From NCBI RefSeq assembly GCF_041146395.1, contig NC_090989.1:252144843-252208842 (forward strand): a DNA stretch of 64,000 nt. The letters are read 5' to 3'. The notes beneath the pieces are model-generated. The model was not told the DNA's origin and searched no databases. It saw nothing but the letters and a program-made list of their open reading frames with translations. Positions 50,226 to 61,174 of the stretch are shown here, in pieces. The DNA comes from Eulemur rufifrons. Its lineage: Eukaryota; Chordata; Mammalia; Primates; Lemuridae. Every line of letters starts with the position of its first letter. Position 1 is the first letter of the stretch. A program made the position numbers and the translations under genes.

Positions 50226-50399
50226 GTAAGTGGTATCGAGTGTATGACAGAGTCTGAACGACAAGCAGGGACAAAAGCAAAGCATTTGTGGGTGGAATAT
50301 GGAGCAGCTACATTAATTACATAACTGCTTGAGCCAACTTACTGGTGGGGGTCATTGTAATGAGTGAAAAGTAGCATATTCAGCACTGGGGTAGAATCT

Positions 50400-50910
50400 T
50401 CACATGCATGTGTTTTTGTGTTGATAATCTGACCATCCATTCCTCTTTGGTACTCTTCTGTGTGTATACAAATAACCCAACCACTCTCTGTGTGCATACT
50501 CATATACAAGTAATCTTTTTCTCCTCTTTGAGAGAAACGTGTGTTTATAAATAACCTGTCCATTCTCCTATATGTGCATAAATATAGACAGCTCTTCATT
50601 CACCTTATATGAATATACAAAAGCCATCTCTCACTCCTTGTGCATACATATATAGAAATCTGTCCCTTCATCTCATGTGTGTATGCATGTACTCAAGTAA
50701 CCTTTCTGTTCTTGTATGTATTCTATGTATATTCAAAAACCTTTCCATCCTTCCTGTCTATGAGTGTGAGGGAGAGAGTGTGTATACTGTCCTTCTAACC
50801 TGAGTATTAATTCATCCCTCTCATGTATGCATATACCATATAAAGAAAAGTCCTCTTGAGTTTTTCTCCATCTTGAGTATGTGCACACATGCACAATAGA
50901 TAATCTGTCC
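50400..50910 (+). repeat. Degenerate minisatellite-like array
   Basis: Phrases such as 'AATAACCCAACCACTCTCTG', 'AATAACCTGTCCATTCTCC', 'AAAAACCTTTCCATCCTTCC' and 'AGATAATCTGTCCGTTTG' recur every roughly 60-70 bases, each joined to a 'TGTGTGTATAC'-like or 'TATGTGCATAAATATA'-like segment. The array is old and strongly diverged. Confidence 0.5.
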
Positions 50911-50936
50911 GTTTGTGTCAAGCGTGTATGATGAAA

Positions 50937-51155
50937 GAGCACTAACTCTGTAGATTGAAGACTCATTTTTAAATCCTAGTTGTACTCAGTGACGTGGCCA
51001 AGTCATTTAGCCTCTCTGAACTTCATTTTCTCATCTATGAAATCAGAATAATAATTTAGATTAATAACAACCCTCCTGCCTCATACAGTGGTTATGATGA
51101 TAAAATAGGAATCACGTAAACTGAAAATTCTAGACAAATATAATCTTTTACTATT
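50937..51155 (+). repeat. MIR SINE
   Basis: 'AGAGCACTAACTCTGTAGAT', 'GACGTGGCCAAGTCATTTAG' and 'CTTCATTTTCTCATCTATGA' are MIR landmarks in forward order. Confidence 0.75.
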
Positions 51156-51592
51156 ATGTGTCCCTCTGAGTGTGAGTGTAAGATAGCATGGCTTTGACCC
51201 AGCTGCATTGAGATTATGCTCTTATTTGCGAGAGGTCTCTGAGTCTTCCGTGTGGATGGGTAGCTTCTGCTGAAGTAACCAGGTTTATCCTGTGGTTTTG
51301 CCCACAGGACGCTATATAGAGCTACTATAGGGTATCAGGAAAGGATTGGGTTTGGGGAAGAAAAGGTCTCATCTTCTGCAGGTTAGGGTCTTTGCTACTT
51401 TATTCTTTGTAGCCTGACACAAAATGGAAATGTGCTCCTTCCAGCTAGGATGAAAGTGAGCAGGTAAAAAGATGAGTAAAAGAACAGAGAATTCTGCTGC
51501 CCTGAGATGACAGCCTGCCCTTTGCAGTAAGCTGCTATTGCCAGGTTTGGAAGGCTCTCCAGAATATCCCCCATCCCCAGCTTCTAGAGCTG

Positions 51593-51897
51593 TGCTGTCC
51601 AATATGGTAGCCACTGGCCACCTGTGACTGAGTACTTCAAGAGTGGCTAGTCTAATTTGAGATGCATTGTAACCATAAGATACATGTCAGATTTCAAGAA
51701 CTTAGCATAGAAAAAAAGAATGCCAATATCTGATTAGAAATTTTTTATATTGAATACATGTTGAAATAATATTTTTTCTATTAGATTAAATAAAGTATTT
51801 TAAAATTAATTTCACCTGTTTCTTTTTTATTTGGCTACTAGAAATTTTAAAATTACATGTTTGGCTCACATTATGTTTCCATTGGACAGTGCTGCTA
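51593..51897 (+). mobile_element. hAT-type DNA transposon
   Basis: It has inverted ends 'GCTGTGCTGTCCAAT' and 'ATTGGACAGTGCTGC'. The interior 'GGTAGCCACTGGCCACCTGT' has a partner 'TTTGGCTACTAGAAATTTTA' near the right end. It matches a familiar non-autonomous hAT (Charlie-type) family; the name is not assigned. Confidence 0.7.
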
Positions 51898-53087
51898 TAG
51901 ACCCATCACTATCACAAGGATCAGGGCAGCTTTTCCAACTGGAAGGGCAAATGGGAGCCCTGCCATGGCAGCCCTGGGGATGATATGAACCATGGCAGGG
52001 CCTCTCTGCCAGTCTTGTGTTGGAGAGACACCGACTAATTGACAGTCTGGCAGAGACCAGTGCTGCCATTCCCTCTTTTCTTTTCCTTTGTCCTGAGTGA
52101 GTTCCCAGAAAATTGTGAGTAAGTATAATTGGGGGAAGGTTTCCACTTTAGATTTATAATGACAAAGGGTTGAAATCCATCAGTGTAGAAGGAAACCTAG
52201 AACTTGAAGACAGCATGTTGTCATGGACATAGAAGTGGACTGGAAATTAGAGGACCTGGATTCTAATTCAGCTCTGCCATCAACTCGTTTATTCTTTCCA
52301 TGGCACTGAGTTCTTGCTGTGTTCCAGACCGTATACACAGCATAGCAAACTCGGCATAGCTATTGGGCAAACTCCCAGTAGCTAGGCATTGGGAGTTCAA
52401 AAACAAATAAGACATGGAGTTCAATTGTAATGGAGTTCATACCCACTGTGGGCCCTCAACAGCCTCTCATCTAGGGCTCTGCCAAAGTAAAACAGATAAC
52501 AGCAAGGATGTCATTGTAGGTCAAGGGCAATAGGGATTTTGAGAAGCTAGAGTACTTGTCTGCCTAAAGACTTTACATTCAAAATTTAGAAACACACTAT
52601 GATAACAAAACTATTCCATAGTCTAGATCCCAATGTAGTATGAGATTCCAGGCCTAGATATTCTCTAAAGGATTTGTCCAACTCTAGCATTTCCTGATTT
52701 TGTGTTCTGATTCCTTTTATTCAATGACAGGGGTTTTGTTTGGAGTTTTTTTCCTTGGTTTTGGGGGGTTGTTTTTGTTTTTGAGCACAGGTGCTGTTCT
52801 AGGTGCTGAGGATACAAGAATTAAAAAAAGAGTCCTCACTCACATTCTGGGATGCAGAGGTGAGGGAGGAAGACAAATAATGAATAAGCAAACATATATA
52901 TTATCTGTCAGATGGTAATAAGTTCTATAAAGAAAACATTAGAGTAAGGGGCTAGAGAATGGGTAGTAGAGGGAGGGTCAGTGTTCAATGGGTAGATTTC
53001 TGCTCACATGCCTTTTCAGTCACTCAGGAGAACCTTGAGGCAGTAAGGAAAAAAGAGGGCATGATGAATGGTAAAACATTATTTTGA

Positions 53088-53367
53088 CTTTTTTTTTTTT
53101 TGGATACAGAGTCTGACTCTGTCACCTAGGCTAGAGTACAGTGGCATCATCATAGCTCACTGCAATCTCCAACTCCTGGGCTCAAGCCTCCCGACTAGCT
53201 GGGACTACAGACATGTGCTGCCATGGCCTGCTAATTTTTTCTATTTTTAGTAGAGATGAGATCTTGCTGTTGCTCAGGCTGGTCTCGAACCCCTGACCTC
53301 AAGTGATCCTCCCACCTCAGCCTCCCAGAGTGCTAGGATTACAGGTGTGAGCCACTACGCCCTGCCT
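53088..53367 (-). repeat. Alu, with internal deletions
   Basis: Reverse Alu from poly-T and ACAGAGTCTGACTCTGTCAC to GTGTGAGCCACTACGCCCTG. Part of the left-monomer segment between 'GGCTCAAGC' and 'CTCCCGACTAG' is missing. Confidence 0.88.
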
Positions 53368-55566
53368 ATTTTGATATTTGTTAAAGATGGTAAAACAAAC
53401 TATGTGGGAGGACAACTACAATGGGGATTTTATAGTAGGGGTGAGCAATTGAGCTCAACCCCAAATACAAAGAAAAGTGAGAATTTGTAGCCAGGTAACA
53501 AGGGTGGGGGTCAGTGGATGGAAAATAAGAGGAAATATCAATTCTGGCTAAACTGACATAACAGGTTTTTTGCTGAGGGCAGGCCAGGGTGATAAGATAT
53601 TGATGAGAAATTTGGTCAGATATCAAGGATGGTCAGATACTAAGGGTGAGGGATGAGGAATTTAATTAGAAATCAAAGGTGGGGGATTTTCACTAAATTG
53701 ACCCAGCAGGATTCTTGCTAAAACTAGACTAAATGGACCAAGGACAGAGCCCGACATCAGGGCCCTGTTCAGAAAGAGGACTCAGAGGAGCCTGACTCAA
53801 GTTTGGTCAAAGGAGACAGTCTGTGTCATGAGATAGACTCTAGGTGTGCATGTATTTGTTCTATGATTTGTTATAATCCTTGGTATAGTAAGCCTTGGTA
53901 CCACTGAAAGGGAGCCCTGGAGAGGGCACAGAATATCCAGCTCTCTGGGCTGGCATTCAGTCTTCATTTTGGGGTCTAGATATGCCAACCTTCTGAAGGC
54001 TGGGTCCTTGCATGCCACTGTATTGTAAGTGTATATCACCCTAGGTTCTATCTCTTTTCTGTCCTATAAATGGAGCTCCTCTTAGTGCTGGTAAAGAGGG
54101 ATGGCAAATCCTAGGAACTGCAGAACTGGGACCTTGCTAACCCTTCAATCAAGGGCATTCCCTATTCCCTTTGGCTAATCTCCCTCTCTACACCTTGTGC
54201 CCTGATCATTTTCTTCTGACAAGATACTCTGTAGGCATTGATTGTTTCCCAAAGATTAATATCCTAAGAGTCCCCCTACCTGGTCCTAGAAATCCACTTA
54301 TCTTACCATGTTAGCCATACAGCATACATGGTAAATGGCCCAGGAATGATCTGTCCTCTATGAGTGGGTCAGAGCTCTTGGCTTTCTGCTTGCTGGGATT
54401 ATTTCACACAAAGTGAGAAGTTGCTTGATTTGAGTCCTGGCCTGTTCCCAGAGGTACCCCGGTTGTTTCCTCCAAGCCAAGAATTGGGTCAAAAGCACTT
54501 TTTACAAGGAATAATTATATTCCTAATCATATTTATTTGACAAGTCAAAGAGAGGGATAAAAGAACCAGCCATTTTCAGAAAACTGAGGTGGTTTTTTTT
54601 TTTTTTCCCTTTTTTATTGGTAGGCTGGTGCTGATGCAGCGTGATTTAAGGGGTTGACTTCCTGTTATAATTCTCAGCCTGCCATCATTAAAGCTTTAAT
54701 CCTTTTGATTAATTCATTATGTTGTGATATGTTCCCTTTTCAAATGCTGGTATCCCTTGAAAGGGCTGCCTTATTTTTCTCGGCCTTAGGCATTCCTTAG
54801 GAAAAGCGCGCAGAAAGATATGGTCATTTCTGGGAGTGTGTATATGAAATTTGAAAAGTTGACCAGAGTGGATAGGCCACCAGGATAGGGCAGAGTGCCA
54901 GCCCTGGGTACCTTGAAGGAAATTAGATGCCTGGGTGGACCCCACAGCCTACTTATCCATCCCAGCTCAAACATTACTTATCTGGGCCTTGCCTACTCTG
55001 GTTTTGCTGGGCCTCTTACCTCCTTACCATCCCCTGCCCCTGGAATTAAATGCTTACTTTTTATTACTTCCATTATAACATGTATCACTTTATATTGTGA
55101 TTTTCTATATGTCTGTCTCTCCAAACCTTAAAATATTATATTAGAGAGCAAGGACTGTATTTTATATCCCTGGCACATAGCTTAACCTGCCACACACAGT
55201 AAGTACTCACTCAGTTGAATTTACTTGGAGATTAAATGGTCTTTCTTACAGTTTGGTCCTTGTCATTTCATTCCTATGGACAGTGGTAGCAAAATGAGGC
55301 TGGGAAGGAGGTAAGTTGGGCTCCTGGCCTGAGGGTTGCCCTTTCAGCCCATTCTGGCTTCTAATATCCTACTGGGCTCTGAGTAAAGTGACTAGTTGAT
55401 TCTCTGGGCTTCACACTGAGCTCTGGCCCCTGCTTCAAAGCCTAAAGACCTAGATGACTAAGTGGTTTGGTTCTGTTAGGGAACCTGTGTCAGCAGGAGG
55501 GATTTTTAAGTTTAGAGTTCATCCATGATCAGTGATTGCCAACTCAGAAGAAGATTTGGAGTGTTT

Positions 55567-55591
55567 TGTTTGTTTGTTTGTTTGTTTGTTT
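55567..55591. repeat. (TTTG)n microsatellite
   Basis: Six uninterrupted TTTG units. Confidence 0.9.
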
Positions 55592-56374
55592 AATATGGAA
55601 GCAATTATCTTTATTTGGGGCTGGGAGAAGTTGCTATGGCAGCTCTAGTTGGAAAATTCCTATTTGTCAGTAACATGGGGAACCAGGAAGCTCTCCCTTC
55701 AGTCCATCAGGAGGCCATTGGAAAGGGCTCTGAAAAGTGGCTGTGCCATATTACGCGCTGTGTGGCTGGCCAGCCCATGTTGTGGCACAGCAGTCTGGGA
55801 AGGGGATACCTGGTAAAACTGTCTAGGTTAGGCCAAGCCTGTCTGGAGTATTGAACTGAGGGACAGAAGCAGGTAGGCCCCAGGCTAACCTGGCCTGTGT
55901 TGAGGCAGTAGCAGGATAATCAGCTTCATTTTTGTTTCTGACAAACCATCTCATCTGGACCAAAGTCGGGCTGGTCTTGGGGGACTTGGCAATGAATTCT
56001 GGGCCTCACCAGCATTAGAAAGAAAAAGCTGGCCTCTTATAGCCATTTGCCCCTTCCTCGTGTTTGCAGCCTGCCTGAGAAAGGATGGCAGGCCTCCTGA
56101 CACCTGAATGAAGTATTGGGAGCTGAATGATTTGTTCCTCCCTTTTCTTACCTTAAAAAGAAGACTTCTAGGAGAAAGCAGGACTAACTCAAAGGATGAC
56201 ACTCTACTAGTGGGATTCCAGGCACTGCTGCAGGCCATTAGGAAGGACTGGGAAAGGTAGGAGTTGAGGCAGAGGGTAGAAGTCAGGGTTCACTCAAACC
56301 ACACCCTTTAGGTGATTGCATGCTTGGCTTAGATATTTGTTTCCCTGCTTCTGTGGCTCAAGGACTTGCCATGT

Positions 56375-56580
56375 CAGTAATAATAACAATACTGTAGTGC
56401 TTTTCAGTTTACTATGGTACCTGTCTCTCATTTTAGCTTTATAATATTCCTGTAGTTACATTCCCCACTTTACAGATGAGGAAACTGATACACAGAGAGG
56501 TCAAGTGTTTAATCCAAGGTTACTGGTGGAGCAAGACCCAAACTTAGATCTCCTGATCCAGTAGCACTTGCTTATGGTCT
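56375..56580 (-). repeat. MIR SINE
   Basis: 'CCCACTTTACAGATGAGGAA', 'CACAGAGAGGTCAAGTG' and 'CCAAGGTTACTGGTGGAGCA' are reverse-complement MIR landmarks. Confidence 0.75.
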
Positions 56581-58878
56581 CATGTGGTTACACACAAAGC
56601 TTCCATCTTGGTTGAGTTAAGCAATCTTTTTTCTTTTTTGAGACAACATGAAAGGCCAATTGGTAGCTCCAGACCTTGTAGAGTCAGAGACATTGTTTAG
56701 GGCTAACACTAGGTGCCAAGACCAAATCAGAAATACCCAATCCCCATATAACTGGGGAGAAAAAGAGTATCTTTGGAAATTTAGATTTTTGTCCTTGTGG
56801 GAAGAGAAGAAACAATCTGAAGTCCCCTAGAATTGGGGGGGTTGGTCTGTATATGTAGCTAAGTATCAGGTCCCCAAACCCAAGAATTCTGGCAGTACAC
56901 ATACAGCATCCTCTCAGGCTAGACTGAATTGGCCAGATTAGAGGTGTGCTGGTCTTGGCCCCTTGAGACCTTGAGGTAAAGCAGTAATGGATGATTTGGG
57001 CTGCCCTACTGCCTCACAAGATGGGTAGGGTTCTTAGATGAGGAATTCCTTGATGAAGTAGTGTTCTTAGAGGAGCTGGAGAGAAGAGGGGAAGATGAAT
57101 GGAAATTCATCTAGTTTCTGTCTCTTGGTTCTTGGCCTAGTTATTTCCAGTAAAAGGAGTCAGCTCCTTCTTTACCCCAAGTCTTATGACTTGCCCGTCT
57201 GGTTCCCTCTAGTCTTAGGGAAGCACAGTGCTTTTAAATCTTAGACCCAGAGACTACAGATGTAGGTGGTGGCCTTTGCTGAAAATGCATTGCTGTGAGA
57301 GCAGTCCACTTGTGTTCCTTGAGGCAGTTTTCCCCATTTAGGATTAACTTGAGTACTGAGGAAAATAAGGAGGCAGAGCTTTAGAAGATGTAGAAATTGT
57401 GATGAAATCTAGAAAATGGAGAAGGCATCTCTGGTCAAAGAACGTGAAAGGTAGCATGTCTCCCACTAACCCATCTTACCCCTCCCAGGGTGACCTAGCA
57501 GAAATGGAGAGTATTGGCAGTCCCATTCATCTCCTGGGTCTCTTTGTATTTTCCACTTTGCTCCTTCCCTACACTTTCCACATTCCCGGGAAAGAGGGAA
57601 TGGATGCCCACCCCATGTAAGGTAGTCATCATCTCTGCCTCTGTAGTACAGTTGCCAATAGCTTAGGGTGCAGCAACAAGGCTGGTGGCAGATCTGTCTT
57701 CACCTTTCTGGAGGACAGTAAAGCACCCTGGAGCCCTCTGTGAAGTAAGCACCTCCCCACCTGTCCCATGCAGTGTTCTCTCCAGGCCAGAGGGTTAGAG
57801 CAACCCTATGCTACTTGAGCAGTGGACAGTGTGCTGGACAATCAGGTTTTGTGGTCTCTGAAGTCTCCTCTGTGGGCCTGGAAAACCCTTAGGGACTACA
57901 ATAAAGTGGAGCTTAGAAACACCAGGCTTAGCCTGAGCCTCCTTCATCCCCATTTGTGTGCCTTTGGCTACCTGCCCCTCTAGATTCAAACATGCTAATT
58001 GCCACCTGAGTCTGGACAGTGACTGTGCCTATATGGTGCCACCTTATTCTAGAATTAGGTATAGAAAGATTGTTTTCCTCCAAGTTTAAAATGCTTCCCA
58101 TGGTCCTTTCACCAAGTGAAGGGTTACTATCACTAAACAAAGGGAAAATATTTTGTGCTATTAGCACAGGCAGGGGTGAACCTTTAAGTAGCTTGGTCTT
58201 CACCAGAACAACAAACTGGGAGAGAAAGAAAGAAACATGCCGTAATTCCATGTCTTGTCTTTCACTGTGTATGTGATTTGAGCCTTGGTGGTGAAGCATG
58301 TATTTGTTCATTCCTGAGCCAGACCCTAGTGCTGAATTTTGTGAAGGTTCAAATAAGGAATCACTCATGGACATTACCCCATCTATCTATCAGTACCTTG
58401 TCTCAATGCTGATGACTTTGCGTACCTGCTCAGAACACAGGGACTTGATTTATTTTTACATCAGCACTCTAATGAGAAGCCAAGGAGAGAAAACTGACTG
58501 CCCATAGCCTATAAGGCTAGAGTTGGGAGGCCGGTCAGGATTGATTCCTATAATCTCAGGAGGTAACATTCTTATTCCAGCTTGATTCAAATTCAAATTA
58601 TCCTGCTGCTTTCTGACCTGAGTGCACTGTTTTCCTTTTTCACTAGCTACAGGATAAGTCAAGCCAGGATCCAGGGGCATATGCCAGGTTTGGAGGCCAA
58701 ACATGGGGCCATTTCAGGCAGCACTGTGGGCTAAGCCCAAGGCATCAGCCAGCAATAATTGCTAGAAACAGACTGAGAAGAGCAGGACAGGCTATTGCCT
58801 TCCAAGACAATCTCTGTTAAGCATCTTGACCAGAAATAAGAGGAAAAGGCAGAGGCCCCTCAGACCCTGTGTGAGAAA

Positions 58879-61174
58879 ATGAAGCGATTGTTGCAAGAGT
58901 CTGAGGAAGAAATTATGGTCACCTTGGAAACCTCCTCCAGGCTTTCCCCAGATAAGGCTAAGGCAGAGACCATGTGTGGCATCAAGAGCAAATCCTCTGG
59001 CCCTGCTGGAGCCCTACCAGAGGACAACTCTTTGGCCCCATGGTGTGGGTCCGCAGCCTCAGCCATTGGTGGAGAGAAAGATGGGGACCTGGCCCAGCTT
59101 TGCAGCTTTGGGCAGCAAGCCAACAGCCAGCTTCCTCTGGGCTCCACTGGCTGTGTTTCAGCATCTGGTTCTCAAGACGTCTCACCTGCTAGCATTACCG
59201 CAAGCTGTCAAGAGCCCTCAGAGAGAAACCAAGCCAAGGCCCTTTCTTCCAGAGACCCTGGCCAAGGCTGTAGCCGTGAACAGCGGGAGCCTTTGGGGGA
59301 TGTAGTAGAATATATCATCAGAGAGCTACAAGGCATCAGCCGTCTCCAGACTGAGATTGCTGAGCTGCGACAGCACTTGAGCCAAGTCCGGGGCTCAGTG
59401 GACGAAGTCTCTAGCTGTGTAGACTCAGTACTGAGTGAAATAGAAGGCTTGCAGGTGGGTGGCAGCTCCCTAACCAAGACGTGTATGGAGGAAAAGGCCC
59501 AGGAACCCCATGTGGACAGACCCAGTGAAGAAGCCATTCTGTATTTGTATGGCCTTCCTGAGCAAGATGGAGAAAATACTATGGAACTGGTGGACAGCTT
59601 CCTAGCTAAGCACCTCTGTGTTAATGGCATGCAGTGCAACATGTACATCAAAGAGGCCTACAGGGAAGGCAAATCCCCTCCCCCCAGGCCCACTGTTGTG
59701 AAGCTTGCCCATCTAGAGCATAGAGACTTCATATTGCAGAAATCCATACTCTTGCAGAGTGTGGGCATCCGGATTGCTACCAGAGAAGAGCCAAGCTGGC
59801 CACAGAGCTGTAAGAATCCCCAAAAGGGGTCTGTATCATTTTTGCAACAACAGCTTCAGAATGATAGTTGGAATTATTTAAACCAAGGTGAATCAATTCT
59901 TCAGATGGAAACAGGGAACAGAGAACCCATAACAGGACCATACCTGATGAGGGCTCAGAATCAAAATAGAGAACACCAAGCCCCTGAGCAGCAAGGTCTT
60001 CACTTCCTACTCAAGAACAATTTAACAAAGCAAAGTGATGTGTCTAAGCCAGGGGATGAAGTAAAAGGAGCTTCAGGAACATCCCAGGTTATCCATGGCA
60101 GCTGTGGTGAACTGGTGAAGGGAGAGGCTTCTCTGTTTACCCTCCATCAAGTTGAGGAACCTGCCCTGGTGTTCATCTCAAAAGAGGAGGATTCTGAGAA
60201 GTCCCAGTTTTTCAAACAGTGCAGCCGAGAACTTGAAGCATGTAAAGCAGCAAAAACAGAAAATGACTGCAGCAATAAAAGTGAGGCCAGCAGCTGCCTA
60301 TCATTGTCTGGGTTGCTGAAGACAGAGAGAATAAATGCACAGGACAAGCTGCTGGGCTGTGAAACTGGGCTTGATATTCTGAGCTCAAAGCAGCTAGAGG
60401 ACCTTTTGGCAGACAAATCCAGGTTTGCAGCTCTGAGCTGTGACAGAATGATGGAGGAAATTATCATAGGGCCTGAGACTTTTAGTGACATGGTTCATAT
60501 TGACCTGAATGAAGAGGAGGAATGTGCTGCTCAGGTCCTGAAGGATGTCCTTGACAAGTCCTCTTGTGTTCTAGGTGGCTCACAGGAGGATGAAGATGTG
60601 GAAATCAAGTTTTACACAAGTAAACTGGGCCGAGCAATTCATCACTTTCGTTCAGCTCTGCAAGGAGTGTTTCAGAAACTAGAGAACAGTGGGTCCCTCA
60701 GTCCTGAGGACCTGGAAAGCAATGAGAGTGGTTCCCAGTCAGAGAACAGTGATCGACTTCTTGGGACAGCGAGTTCAGGTGGTGCCCAGGATTGCTCAGT
60801 GGAGAGCCCTGGGAGTCAAAGGAGTGAGAGCTTGCTCAGTGTGGTCTCTGGTGGAGTGGGCATCCCCACACAGGGAGAACAAATTCCCCAGGATCCAAGC
60901 ATCTCCTCACTTGCTTCTAATAACTCACCTCTTGCATATTCATTGCCAAGTTTTACTCTGGCTCCATGTCTGCAAAGTGAGACTTGTTCCAGGCCTGTAT
61001 CTCCTAAGCAGGACAGACTAAGCCTAGAGCAAGTGTGTGCAGAGACCATTTACCTCAACAAATGCATCAACAATTTTAAAAATGTTCTGAGAGAGAAAAG
61101 ACTGAGACAGAAAAAACTTTTGCATGAGCTAGTACAGAAGGCAAAACATCTCTCAGTAGAAGACATACACTCAG
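58879..61174 (+). CDS. UNC13B: UNC13B brain-specific first coding exon (bMunc13-2 N-terminus)
   Basis: ATG at 58879 (purine at -3) follows an in-frame stop at 58837, so translation starts here. The frame gives 765 codons up to the donor CACTCAG|GTATTC (61174/61175), leaving phase 1. With the shared C1-C2B-MUN-C2C part this gives close to 1,985 residues, the known size of rat bMunc13-2. Residues ~142-194 form a coiled coil (YIIRELQGISRLQTEIAELR…) that resembles the Munc13-3 N-terminus; the bMunc13-2 coiled coil is reported to bind ELKS1 and place the protein at active zones. Residues ~218-307 resemble a LINE-1 ORF1p RRM (G-L-P-E-x-D-G-E-N; I-K-E-A-Y-R-E-G-K; R-P-T-V-V-K-L). Residues ~715-765 are basic and helical. 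The 5' end of the exon is probably 58653. Confidence 0.88.

Larger units (their letters stand above)
50226..58652 (+). other. UNC13B: UNC13B intron ahead of the brain-specific exon
   Basis: It contains MIRs, a hAT element, an Alu, a TTTG microsatellite and a block with repeated GATATCAAGG/GTCAGATA-type words (53400-53850) of uncertain, possibly LTR, origin. A series of imperfect 60-90-base units with 'CTGTCC...TGTGTGTATAC' wording covers 50400-50900. The intron ends in TTTTCCTTTTTCACTAGCTACAG, split across 58630-58652, a good acceptor. Confidence 0.65.

Noticed and set aside
57928..58374. 148-codon open frame on the minus strand near the brain exon
   Set aside because: There is no recognisable domain, and the composition is like random intron sequence.
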